Numbered from the stretch's first letter, positions 1 to 10,757 are shown. The stretch: DNA of 26,305 nucleotides from Saccoglossus kowalevskii (GCF_000003605.2 NW_003129357.1:308910-335214), one strand, 5' to 3'. A program made the numbers and translations. Notes: generated by a model not told the origin, from the sequence alone.

Positions 1-1904
1 AGTCATTGAATGAGTCATTCAAGATTTGATGATTTTATGGCATTTGTGAAGAAAAAATTTCATGAATCAACATTTTCGTCGCTCAAAAGTTAAGAAACTA
101 AGATTTTCTCCAACTTGCAAAATTTGTTGTACATATTTGAAAAATTCTTAAAGGTAATGTTGCCTCAAACAAATTCTTATTGATTAACCAGAAAAAAGTT
201 AGGAAAAAAAGATTTTTTTTGTTCACAAATACTGTAAAGGGGGTAATTATTCACTGGGTTTTAATTTAGCTTATTTCGCTGACTGGAAAAATGCGCTAAA
301 TTAAAACACAGTGAATATGTAAAATTTAGCATAGAACACATTATCTAAATGACGAAACCGTGAATTTAAAACCCACTGAATATGCCAAAAATGGTAAATC
401 AGTGAAGTTTAAACCCAGTGAAAATTAGTCATTTTACAGTACTGTATCTTGATTGTTAAGTATCATGGATACTGCTACGACATCTTGGCAAGCTACATCC
501 TTTGTAATTGACAAGGACAAATCTAATCTCTTACATACTATGAATACTGGAGAATAAAAAAAAAAATGTATTTCCGGTGGATCCATGGAATTAGTGTCCC
601 TGTCAATGTCAATTTATACACTAGATAAATTCAGCGGTTAAAATTCAATTCTGTTGAGAATCAGTCACGGTTCAAACTAACTAAAGCGATTATTATCATG
701 CATTCAGCGAAGGATTCTGAATATCGAGGCAATGTCTGATTTCATAAACAAGTGTTGTTCACAGACATTTTTAATTTGTTGATCATAAAATTTTTTAATT
801 TTTTTTTTTTAAATCTAGTAATAAATTTGGATATACCGAGTAGTCATAAATCAAAATTGGGGAATTAAAAAATTGAATCTAAATTTTAAATCTAAAAATA
901 CAATCACTGTATTTGCGTTGCTAAAAGCACATTTCAAATAGAAAGACATACCCCGGTGCATATAAAATAAAAATTGTGTTTGTTGTATACCGAATCATTA
1001 AAATATTACCTATTTTGACCATAAACACCTCTGTAATGAGATGTGCTACTAATAGAACAAATATGGTAATTAATTAATTAAATGCAGTCAATTGCTTGTT
1101 GAAATTTGCCCTTTCACATACATTTATTTTGATAAAATCCTCAAATTAAGTGGTTCAAAATTTTTATTGAAAACAGCTATTAATCTTAATATTAATTGAA
1201 TTTATAATATATTCATATTTAAATTTTTGGGGGAATTTTTTAAATCACACTTATTTCAGAAAATGTCATGGCGACACAAGTATCATCATGAATTATTTAA
1301 CCATACATCTGGTATGTACCAAATTACAAAATTATTAATGGTATTTTCGTATTTAATAACTAATCAGCTCTAGGCAACTATGAAACTCCATATGGTCAGG
1401 TTAAATATATCTCTAAGAACGGAATAAAAGTAACTATGCTCTCCAATTCACACAAAAACACAAAATATTGATTATAATACATAGATATGTATTTAACTAC
1501 AAAGTTCAAATCATGAAAGACAATTCTATTAATTATTTTCTCTCTCTCAAATATTGTATTTAAATATACACCTACACTACCAGAATAAATGAAAGGGTAC
1601 CAGGATTTGATTGGTTTCAACTTTTACCCAGAAATTATAGCTATAAGACTCGCACATCATCAGTGAAATGTAGAATAGCTTTGATATAAAGCAAGCTGCC
1701 TTATTTAGTTAACATGGGGCATCGGCGCATACACAGAACTATTATTAAAAGGAATGTCACTGATCCGCGATTGTCAAGTAATTACATTACATGCACCCTA
1801 CTGATTCACCTCATGCAAAAATTAGTTAGAATCTTTTTTACATTACAAGATGTCAAAAATACTCGAAATTCCCATATTAGGAGTTCATATCTAAGGTCAT
1901 TTAC
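1..1904. other. ALDH18A1: ALDH18A1 intron 2 (partial), no exon seen
   Basis: Very A+T-rich intron sequence. I looked on the minus strand for the next kinase segment (the Ala-rich ACAAAGQSG region of the family) and did not find it, so the next exon is off the left edge. The only structured item is the small inverted-repeat element at 230-441. A short TTAATTAATTAA run lies near 1070. Confidence 0.7.
230..441. mobile_element. MITE-like element with TACTGTAAA terminal inverted repeats
   Basis: The left end reads TACTGTAAA..TAATTATTCACTGGGTTT and the reverse complement of the right end reads TACTGTAAAATGACTAATT..CACTGGGTTT, so the imperfect arms are about 35 bases. Two further internal copies of the 'TTTAAAACCCACTGAAT' motif lie in between. 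It is 212 bases with no open frame, which fits a non-autonomous DNA transposon. No target-site duplication is clear. Confidence 0.75.
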
Positions 1905-2045
1905 CTTATTGTCTGCTCGGTTTGACAGTGTTTCTCGCATACTTTGCGATAACAACACTTCCTGTCGTAATCGCAGCTTACCAAAGGCAACAGCTCCACT
2001 TGTTACGACCATCATTTCATAGCCTGCATTCTGCAACTCTGCTAC
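1905..2045 (-). CDS. ALDH18A1: ALDH18A1 coding exon 2
   Basis: 47 codons ([12 protein letters not shown] to SNRADNK), bounded by acceptor TTCACAG and donor AAG|GTAAATG on the minus strand, phase 0 at both ends. It joins exon 1 to recreate the family sequence (IIEQ-VAELQN). It contains TSGAVAFGK, the glutamate-binding part of the kinase. Confidence 0.95.
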
Positions 2046-5000
2046 CTGTGAACAGGAAAATGCGTGAAGAAACAAAATTGAGTTTACTTTTTATATGTAA
2101 TTTTACAATTTCAAAACACAAGGTTGAATTAATAGAGTATTAAACCCAGCTTCAGACAGACTCAGACTTGTAGGCAAAATGAAATTGAACTGTATTACAG
2201 TACACCTGGTTTAATGATCATTCATTTAAATTCTCATCAAGCTACCTCCCTCTGAAGCAACTTACCCCCCTATAGTACTGATTTTAGCTACAAGACAAGT
2301 TACAAGACAACCAGTGGTTGCTTAGCAACCAAGCTATTTGCAGCACAACTACATCACTATATAGTCACTGCATCCTTGTTTCATCAAAATCGGCCATTGC
2401 TAAAATTTGGAGTGGAACTAGGACAATTAAACACACAGACAAGGCAAGACAAGAATAATTGCAAAGCCAATTTAGCTTTGCTCTTGGACTTTCAAACCCC
2501 CCCCCTCCCCCTCTCTCTCCACAGCAAAGGAAATACATTTCCTGTGTTTTAAAATACATTTTGTACCATCAGTGCCCCTGATGTAATTAAGATGTTAAAT
2601 ACAAGTTTATCACAGGTTATTGATTTGACTTTCAAAATATGTAATTTCTTGCTTATACCAAGAATTGAAAGTACAAACATATTGGTAGTAAGAACAATTA
2701 TATTATTAAAAAGAAATTTACAAAATTTCAATAGTTTTTTTTTTTTTATATACCCCTCCTGTATAATGGCTGTGCTTGTCAATGACCTTCACAGCCTACA
2801 CTGTATTTACAGAATGGAATGTTCTGCTTTATCAATAATTACATTTATGGGATCTTAGCACCTGAATATTTTTAATCCCTCATGTTTGCAGAGGAATTAC
2901 TTTACATCCTCATACACCTGTTTTTCCTTCCTTGTTGAGCTGTGAGCATGAAACAAAATGGCATCTTCGCCCTGTATGCTATTGCTAAATAAGTGCTCTT
3001 AATTTGCCATCCAACCATGCCTTTCTTGAGAAACTAATTGCACTTCCTTCCATCACCATGTCATGTTTTGTTTTAGTTCACCACTGTGGGCATGATTATG
3101 ATTCATGCCGAGTCTTCAGGCAGCTAATCTCAGTGTGTGACGAGTTTTGATCCCAGTTTGAGATTTGTTCGGCAAGGGCAGCTGGGTCCAACTTACAACA
3201 CATTTGTCGATGTCAATAAACAATTTTTCTGTTATTTATTGCTGTTGTGGGAGTGAATACAACAAACTTAAATATATTATTAACCATACGTTTTTGTTTT
3301 TTTTTAGCTGAGACTTTTATACCTATCTGCTCAAGTTGGTCATTTGATTCTCCATTATCATACGCATAGCACATAAATTACTATTATTGTTACTATTACT
3401 AGTTATTTTTTGGAACAAAATACCTACTCACAATATTTTGGCGCATAACCTGAACAAAAATTCTTACTGTTATGTTTAATCACAAAGATATTGGTAATAC
3501 TAATAGTTGGTAATGTTCCGAAGCTGAAAATGACCATGTGTATTTTTGCTCACTTGCAATGACGATAACAAATACTTTTTTAAATAAAAATTGTGCGCCA
3601 TTCAGCTGGGAGGGAGTATATGAAAGGCGCGTAAACACAAAAGAATAATCAGCTTGAAACAAAAAACTCAAGTAGGATTAAAACCAGTTCAGTCTCCTTT
3701 TTTTAGCTCCATGGTCTGTGAGAATGCTGACCCAGAGCTTATACCTGTATGCTTATTTCCACTGTGAGGGGGGCATTGACAATGTATATTGATGTTTACC
3801 CAGTAAATGTAATTAAAAATATGTGATATCTAATTATTGATCAAGGGCATTGATAAGCAGAACATTCCATTCTGTAAATAGGTGGCAAAGGTCATTGTCA
3901 TGGAAAACAGTTCCCTGTACAGGAGGGGGTAGAATATTTTACATTTTGTGAATTTCTTTTTAATAATATAATTTGTCCTACTCCCTACAAACCATACATT
4001 TAGATAATAGCCAGGCTATTTAATAAATAAACAAATCTTCACAATCGGCAGAAACATTTATTCATAGACAGTGAAGTTTATCCATACATATATGTCCTAA
4101 TTAGAAAAACAACAGAATGTTAATTAGCACCCACATGACTGTTTATTGACACTGGTGGGTGTGGGCATCTATAATCCCACCAGCTGGTTTCAAAAATATC
4201 CTGAATAATTAACACTACTGCATGGCTTTGTGACAGGATTTGTTGTTATACTGGCTAATGTTGACAAATCTGGTAAATATTGTAGGTAATTTTTAGTTAT
4301 CTCTGTTTCCTCCATGCTTTGAAGCCAGAAAAGAAACCCTGAACTTACTTAGTGTACAACCTATGCACACATCAATGTGTACATCAAATATGAAATATAT
4401 TCATGAGAATCCAGTAGTAAAAATAGCATGCAGAAATAATTGTTTTATTACACAAAACGATCAAATGTATCAACTGTAAGGAAGATATGAATGCAATGAT
4501 CTCTGCTGTAGTGCTACTCATTTTTGGTATGTCTTTCTCCAAAAAAAAAAAAAAAAACTTCACCCACAAATAACACAACAAAATCAATATATGAAGTACA
4601 AGGATTTCTCTACCATTCTGTCAGTACATTACTATGATATTTTTTTGTTTTTTTATATGTATTTTAGATGTGTTTGTTTCCACATGTTTTGTCCTTTGTT
4701 TATCAGACAAGAGTTTCTCTTTGTACGATATAAAGGAAACATATCAGTAAAAATTACACTTTCTCCCACTTATATGTCAAATTTTAGGGTATTATTATAA
4801 AGTATTAAAAATGCAACAATACAGACTAATATGGCTTGTATATTGTTGAAGAAATAGGAAAAAACGTCAAAAATCAGTTTTTTTTGGGGGGGCAAGATGT
4901 TAGGCCTTGTATTTGTTTATGTTTTGTCTTAATGTAGTAGGCATGAAGTTTGATCATGTCAGGGCTTATGCAAAATTGTACCTAAGGTAAGTAGCTTTGC

Positions 5001-6916
5001 AAAATTTTTATTTCTGCCTTGTATGTAATCATAGACAATCAGATTTGTCCATATTATCACCCATGAATATATTCCATATTCAATGATTTTCAACATATTT
5101 GAATGTTATCGATTATATTAACAATTTTTCATTTGAATTTTTCCTTAAAATTTTATGTTATAACTCATTTGAATTATAATTTGGCTCAGAGAGTATGGAT
5201 TTCTAAAAAATTGCTTCAGTTTTGAATCACTCAGACCTCAAATATTTAATTTCATTTCAGATTTGTTCAAGCATGTTTATTAATGCTTTTTATCTGATTG
5301 TAAATATTTTAATAATCAATAATATTAAAATTTGTATTTGGCTTTGCCTGTGTCACATCTCAAGTAAATATCTCCCTAACCTCTCTGAACTGATTTCACA
5401 TGGTTTTTACTGATTTCAATGTTGAATTATGCACGTGACATCACATGTAAGAACCTCCCTAACCTCCTTGTATTTACCTCACGTGAGAGTCGCCTCATTT
5501 GCATGTTGAATTCCCTGTGTGTGTGATCTCACATGAGTCTCTTTACTGATCTCACGTGTGAGATTGACCTATTTTGCATGTAGAAATAATTGGCAACAGC
5601 TTGGGGAGTCCATAACAATAACACTTATACTGGTAGTTTATAATAAGAACATCCCAGGTAAAGGGCTTTCAATTCCCAAATATACTTTATTGATTTCGGA
5701 AAGATTATTTTTGTAATTCTGATTAGAGACAAAAAAAGCCACTGTTGTTTAACATTGCTGTTGGGGGAGGGACATCTGTAAACCTAAAATAAACAAGGAT
5801 TATTACCATTGTGTATTTTAGGTAGCATAAATAATGATTATGTACTGGGTAAGAAGACTGGAAATAGAATAATCCAGAGTGACAGCAGAGTTGATCTTCA
5901 TTGGAAGTGTTACCATCCAGTGCTACAACAGATTCTTTCAGTTTTCTGAACGAGTAACTCAGTTTTACTAAACAATTTTAACATAATTACATGGCCTGTA
6001 TGTTTATGTTTATGACTATCACAGTCCCTCTATCAGTGAGGGACTGTGTGACTATGTATAGTTCACAGTGCTCCAGTTCCCATAAATAACAAGAACTGGA
6101 GAAATCACGAAAGAAACTAAGCAATCCCTCCTAAGAAGAGGATTACTAGTATTCATTATATGGAGCAGTTGGGTGAACGAAAATGCCACCCAACCTGCAG
6201 TATTGCATTACAACTTCGTGAAAAATAGCTATATTTATAGTTAAAATGTTGGCTGGGTTGTTTTGTTGTTCTCAGTAAAGACCATTTAACCATGATTTAA
6301 CCAAACAATCAATTAACATATATTTAATCACTACAGTGTCAGTTGCTGTTGTTTGTTGCACTGTGCTATAATTTGTCAAAGTAAATTCGTTATGTAAGCA
6401 GTGTATACATTTTTTTTTTTTAATCAAACTCTGTGAAGATGCTGATTATTAGAATTTTGGAAGGGTATATAGTACACAAAATGTGCATACTATTTTGTGT
6501 AAATGCAGAATTATTTACCCAATCCAACCACCACCCTGACCCCTAGGTCCTAGCCCCCATTAAAGTTATAATACCTGTTCAATGATGGATGCCAATCTTC
6601 CAAGAGCAAGACCACATTCATCGCCGCGAGTAAGTACAGCACTTCCTAGCTTGATTACAATCTTCTTGCATTTTGACAGCTCCGACCTGTATGATGCGGC
6701 ATCCTGCCAGAGTACGGAACTAGATGCAAATGACCTCACGTGTGGTGGGTACAATGGAAGCGGGTACGAGTTCCGCCTGGAACAACTATAGAGCGATCTA
6801 CAGTTTGAGACAGTCCTTGTGATATTATTATGGCTATGTTTTATAATATGCGGAGCAGCAGGGAATAATTTCAGTTGTCCACATTTCAGAAGGTTTAGAG
6901 TTGTTGTAGCTGCCAT
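1905..6916 (-). CDS. ALDH18A1: Delta-1-pyrroline-5-carboxylate synthase, N-terminal part (two exons, gene runs off left edge)
   Basis: Partial gene giving 161 residues from two phase-0 exons, 6575-6916 and 1905-2045. The family enzyme is bifunctional: an N-terminal glutamate 5-kinase phosphorylates glutamate and a C-terminal gamma-glutamyl-phosphate reductase makes the semialdehyde for proline and ornithine synthesis, in mitochondria. Visible here are an Arg/Ser-rich, acid-poor leader (about residues 1-75, a plausible mitochondrial presequence), the kinase start [10 protein letters not shown] (K89-V94 ATP-binding part) and, in exon 2, TSGAVAFG (129-136). The [14 protein letters not shown] stretch is nearly identical to the vertebrate protein as I remember it. 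The reductase half and most of the kinase lie beyond position 1. The start is the first ATG of the open exon; its context AAAATGG is favourable. Identification is firm, but the exact presequence is not checkable here. Confidence 0.95.
2316..2330. promoter_or_regulatory. 15-base palindrome resembling an RFX X-box
   Basis: GGTTGCTTAGCAACC is a perfect 7+1+7 palindrome. Its GTTGC(T/C)...(A/G)GCAAC form matches the known X-box consensus bound by RFX factors. It lies in ALDH18A1 intron 1. The match is seen; any binding is inferred. Confidence 0.35.
2497..2520. repeat. Low-complexity C/CT tract
   Basis: Nine C, one T, five C, then TCTCTCTCC. On the transcribed (minus) sense this is a G-rich/GA run inside ALDH18A1 intron 1. 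Confidence 0.9.
2680..3990. mobile_element. Fold-back element: about 160-base inverted arms around a 1-kb spacer
   Basis: The segment 2680-2843 matches the reverse complement of 3826-3990 over most of its length. Shared blocks include TTATATTATTAAAAAGAAAT, CCCTCCTGTA, CAATGACCTT and a near-identical TTTACAGAATGGAATGTTCT. Similarity fades inward and outward. The spacer has no recognisable transposase. It may be a decayed terminal-inverted-repeat transposon or two nearby copies of one short element in opposite orientation. Confidence 0.75.
5354..5582. repeat. Degenerate tandem repeat, about 75-88-base unit, with CACGTG boxes
   Basis: Three related units begin near 5354, 5442 and 5529. Shared pieces are CTCCCTAACCTC, a TCACRTG block and (GC)ATGTTGAATT. 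CACGTG occurs at 5432, 5480 and 5553. The last sits in ATCTCACGTGTGAGAT, an imperfect palindrome. Confidence 0.6.
6020..6048. repeat. Perfect 11-bp hairpin
   Basis: CACAGTCCCTC and GAGGGACTGTG are separated by 7 bases. It lies in ALDH18A1 intron 1 and its function is unknown. Confidence 0.8.
6575..6916 (-). CDS. ALDH18A1: ALDH18A1 coding exon 1
   Basis: 114 codons, from MAATTT to ASIIEQ. The donor reads CAG|GTATTA on the minus strand and the phase is 0. It carries the presumed mitochondrial presequence and the first strand and glycine loop of the glutamate 5-kinase fold. Confidence 0.95.
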
Positions 6917-7821
6917 TTTGACTTTCGGTTTAAAGTCACAAGACGATATGTGATATACCGGTCGATGATGATCGATGGAAAACGGCTACCTTCACTTTGA
7001 GATTACCTTGTTTGTTTCCGTTTCTATCTCACGTATGTATAATACCCGCAAAAATTAATGAATGGGTCTGAGTTGAAGCCGAATTGCGATGATATATTGG
7101 CGCGCATCTGACGACGTATTCTTGCTCTAGCACATAGTCACGTCGAGCTGAATGAATTATGTTAATAGGTGGATCAGAAGAGATCATTCAAAGGTAATGG
7201 TACAGACTATAGCGAAATAAATGCCGATATTGCCACAAAACGTAACCACGTTAAACACACGCCTCGTCAAACCATTACTAGCCAGCCATGCAGCTAGAGA
7301 GTGACTGACCTGAGACTCTGTGACCTTTCAACCTAGATGATGAAATCTGGAAGAGTTCACTTTTGCTGGGTGGAGAGAAGGGAGACGTCATAGGGGTGTA
7401 GCATTTATAGCATTTAGAATCGCTTATATGGCTTGACAATCTTTTTAAAAAGAAATATAGACATAAAACAATAAGATATCGTTAATTATTAAATAATATA
7501 ATTACAAAACACATAGAGAGTTTGTTAAAAAAAACTGTAACCCGCACTGCGTCTAGCAAGGTCCCCAGAAATTTCAAACGGTCTCGATGAAACTGCATTG
7601 TACTTGTTTCTGGCTGACGTCTGGTCTTCTGAACTTTGAATCACGTTCCAGTCACGGATTTTGTCACACATGTGTTCCACGACACCTATATGTGTCACCA
7701 GACATTTGTAAAAACTAATCAAATATGTGGGAGGTAGTTTCTTTTGCGCCGCGCGACAATGCGGCCCCGTATAATACTCCGTATTTCCGACATTGATTTG
7801 CTACTAACCTGGGTAGATGCA

Positions 7822-7841
7822 GGGCGGGCGGGGGGGCTGGG
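7822..7841 (+). repeat. G-rich tract with quadruplex-forming pattern
   Basis: Four G runs of at least three, separated by one or two bases (GGG-C-GGG-C-GGGGGGG-CT-GGG). It stands out against the A+T-rich surroundings. Confidence 0.75.
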
Positions 7842-8832
7842 TACTGTTTCGAAACCAGAGAAGAAAAATTGAAAACAATAAAATCTGCTACCTTAAGGTC
7901 AGGTTCACGCATTAGTAATTTTAATATTTCACCAACACAAATATGATAACAATTATTTATTGTACTTTAAATTATTTCGTTTGTCAGTTTCGTTGTTTTT
8001 CTTTGCTTGATTTTTGTTTTCATTTCTTTTTCTTTCTTGGCAACTTCTTAATTGCATTGTATTCAAAATCCTAAAAAAAACACGAACGCAATAAAAATTA
8101 TTATATGTATGTGCCACGATACCCAAAAAGCTTTACATATTTCTGAAAAGAGGAACCACATTTTTTAACTGGGTTTTATTTTCATTTAGGAGGTAGTGGT
8201 CGCCTGGTCCTCTGGTCTATGGCTGAGCGATAACTAAACAACAAAATCGAGAAGAATAGTTGTAAAACCAATTAGAAGTCATATTCTTTAGAGACCATGT
8301 CTGGCAACGGATGATGCCTACCAAAGACGCTTGTTTCCATGGTAACTAAACCCCGATCTTTTTCTAAACATATGGGGTTGATTCTTGTCTCAAGAGCAAC
8401 CTTTCCCGATGAAAAAAAAATACATGAAAATTCTGTATAAAAGGTGCGAGGGATTGTTTTTTTTTCCAAAAAAATCCAAGAACACAAAAAAAAATTTACA
8501 ACAATTGACACACTTATCCACAAGGACAGAGGGAAAAAAAGACACCATAGTATACATGAAGTGATGTCATTTATTTGGGAAATAAAGAGCACATCTTTCT
8601 ACGCATGCGGAACATACCATATGTCACGTTGAATCTCTGACGTCTTAGAGAATTTGTAATAACAGAAAATGAAAAAAAAAATGGTTTGGTCCGAGTGTAA
8701 ATATGTGCGTCAAATGAGGGCATGGACCTGGAACCAACTGCTATGCCATACTATACTGTACGAGTATCAATTTGTATTTAATGGTGAATGTAGTCTGACG
8801 CCATGATCAATATGTATCAATTAAGTTTCAGT

Positions 8833-8847
8833 GGGGTGGGGGTGGGG
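8833..8847 (+). repeat. Short GGGGT-type G-rich tract
   Basis: GGGGTGGGGGTGGGG gives three long G runs. It is low complexity and no function is shown. Confidence 0.6.
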
Positions 8848-10255
8848 ACTACATTGAACTTATGATGTTGACCCTAAAAGGCCTGTCGTTCTCTACAAAA
8901 CCCTTGGTGTAATAGTCTTTCATTTCATTTTAGTACAGTTAAGATACTGTTGCCATGGGAGTAACAATTTTGGGAATGAATTTTCATTTATAACTCAAAA
9001 GGTTACTGATAGATTTTCATGAAATTTCCAGAAGGGGATTATCTTGATACGAGCACGAGCGCAACAAATTGCTGTATAGATACGTGCATATAGTTACCAT
9101 AGATACAGTAATTTCGGTTTATTTTGTCATTATATTCATCAGAAGAGGTCATCACGAGGAGAAATCGATTATATTCGTTTCCATGGACAACTATTATTTT
9201 CCATTGATAACTCGAACAATTTTATATGTTTTCGGGAGAAACTGCATTTGATTCAATGACCATTGAATCCATTAAAATGTTAGTAGAGAATAAAAAAATG
9301 TCAAAATGTAGAATATTCCCGTATTGTATCTCATTCCTACATGCACGAAAGCATGAAATTCGATTTAACTTTAGATTAACATGTGATTGATATATTTCTG
9401 TGTAAAATACAATTTGTTTTTGTTTACAAATTTGTTTTTGTTAAATTTTAGTATCGGTATTTTTTCTACCGGGAGTGTGTCATACCGGGATTTTGTCATT
9501 ATTATTCTTTGACATTCACTTTCCCTCACGTCATGAGACGGCGAGTATGCCGGTAGTTACTAGTTGCTATTTCACACGTTCACCCACATGCCCCACCTTT
9601 CTGACACTCCCATTGTGATTTGTTAGTATCCACGCGCCTAGCCGCTACCCCTTTTGACACCTTTATGGTTGGTTGTTTATGCCATGGAAGGTACTGTTTA
9701 CGCCCACAGTCAGCAGTGTTCACACTTCACGAACAGACGCGGCGGAACGAAATTTTGCATTGGGCTAAGATTTAAGCTAATCTCATATGTTTGCATATCG
9801 GATAGACCCAACTGCGTTCACACACGAGAGGAGACAGTGGTTAGCACGGGCTAAGAAACGCCCAAACTTGTTAAGAATATATAAAAATATTCAGTCATGT
9901 CAACTATGATTATTCAGTACAGTAACTATGACTACTAACTATATACATGTAAGTTCTACTGTTATAAAACGATAACAAGGAAAATTCAGAAAGTGCATAT
10001 TGAAGAATAACAGGATGTAGCACAGACTATCATCATCAGTTCATTTTTTCTCGTGAACAATATGTCTTGATATCTCGGATATGGCATACAGAAGTAAATA
10101 GTTACGAATTTAATAGTAAATCTTCCAAATGGACATTAAATACAATGAAATAGTAGTTTATAAATAAATAAACGCTGCTCGGACTGATAAATATGATATA
10201 TAGAAGATAATATTTGGTAATCGTAGTCCTAAATAACTATTAAAAATAGCTAGAC

Positions 10256-10272
10256 GTTTCGAGCAATGGCTC
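10256..10272 (-). ncRNA. Hammerhead-like half motif (decayed) beside Penelope-like fragment
   Basis: On the minus strand a 4-bp stem GAGC-CATT-GCTC is followed directly by GAAAC. That is the stem II plus GAAA part of a hammerhead ribozyme core. The CUGAUGA half is not intact (GATACA stands in its place), so an active ribozyme is not supported. Penelope-like elements are known to carry hammerheads in their terminal regions, and this lies about 120 bases after the GIY-YIG stop. Confidence 0.3.
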
Positions 10273-10391
10273 TGTATCGATAGCATAGAAGAAAGTGTAA
10301 TAACGTACAGGTAGAACATAGGAACGTAAGAACGCGCATGAACTATAAGTTAGAATCACAAAAAAATCCACAATAGAACAAATAACGCGCC

Positions 10392-10682
10392 TTAGGGAGT
10401 GAGCTCAACAAATGAGTTGAACTGTTTGTTAATACCATGGGGTTCTTTAGTTCCAAGGCGGAATATAGTTTCCTCCTCGACACGCCTGAGCTGATTTTCG
10501 TTGCCATTGACAACACATACACCAGAAATAGACATATCTGTAATATTATGTCCACTAGAATTAAAATGAAGTGAAACCGGATAATAACGATTTTTCTGTC
10601 TAGTTTGCCGTAGATGCTCAGCAAACCGATCACCCAGTCGACGAACTGTAGAACCAATGTAAAGTTTCAATGAGTTAAGCGT
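10392..10682 (-). mobile_element. Penelope-like retroelement remnant: GIY-YIG endonuclease domain
   Basis: A minus-strand open frame ending at 10392 reads KLYIGSTVRRLGDRFAEHLR, then a variable part, then EEETIFRLGTKEPHGIN. This is the C-terminal GIY-YIG endonuclease of Penelope-like elements: the YIG half-motif, the following RRLGDRF arginines and the glutamate near IFRLGT are present. The GIY half and the reverse transcriptase that normally precede it are missing; an in-frame TGA lies at 10683-10685, eleven codons before LYIG's Y region begins to be recognisable. The piece is a 5'-truncated, dead copy. In Penelope elements RT and this endonuclease act together in target-primed integration. 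Confidence 0.75.
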
Positions 10683-10757
10683 TCACGCACACTTCGCGTA
10701 GCCCGTGCTAAGGATCTAGGCCGGGTCATAAAAATAGCCACGCTACTTGTGTTCATG

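Larger units (their letters stand above)
2046..6574. other. ALDH18A1: ALDH18A1 intron 1
   Basis: A 4.5-kb intron between the two ALDH18A1 exons (minus-strand GTATTA...TTCACAG). I see no supported gene in it. It holds a C-rich tract (2497-2520), a 15-base palindrome (2316-2330), a fold-back with arms near 2680-2843 and 3826-3990, a degenerate repeat with three CACGTG boxes (5354-5582) and a hairpin (6020-6048). The remaining open frames look like chance. Confidence 0.8.
9841..10713. repeat. Inverted 12-13-base repeat bracketing the Penelope-like fragment
   Basis: TTAGCACGGGCTA at 9841 is matched by TAGCCCGTGCTAA near 10699. A related GCGTTCAC-CAC string occurs in direct orientation near 9814 and 10679. 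These may be the edges of an insertion, but similarity beyond them is weak. Confidence 0.4.

Noticed and set aside
7525-7912. Adjacent minus-strand open frames of about 65 residues upstream of ALDH18A1
   Set aside because: No recognisable domain, no convincing splice sites joining them, and composition is like the rest of the region.
8272-8592. 106-residue minus-strand open frame with a hydrophobic first half
   Set aside because: The hydrophobicity comes from T-rich runs on one strand. There is no conserved motif and no neighbouring exon, so it is probably chance.
9654-9854. Plus-strand 66-residue open frame with several Cys and His
   Set aside because: Cys/His spacing fits no zinc-binding pattern and the stretch overlaps repeat-like sequence.
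10343-10657. Second minus-strand open frame overlapping the GIY-YIG fragment
   Set aside because: It is the shifted-frame shadow of the GIY-YIG reading frame.
9815-10680. An intact Penelope-like element with reverse transcriptase
   Set aside because: No RT motif is found upstream (right) of the endonuclease and a stop precedes the YIG motif. Only the C-terminal domain remains.
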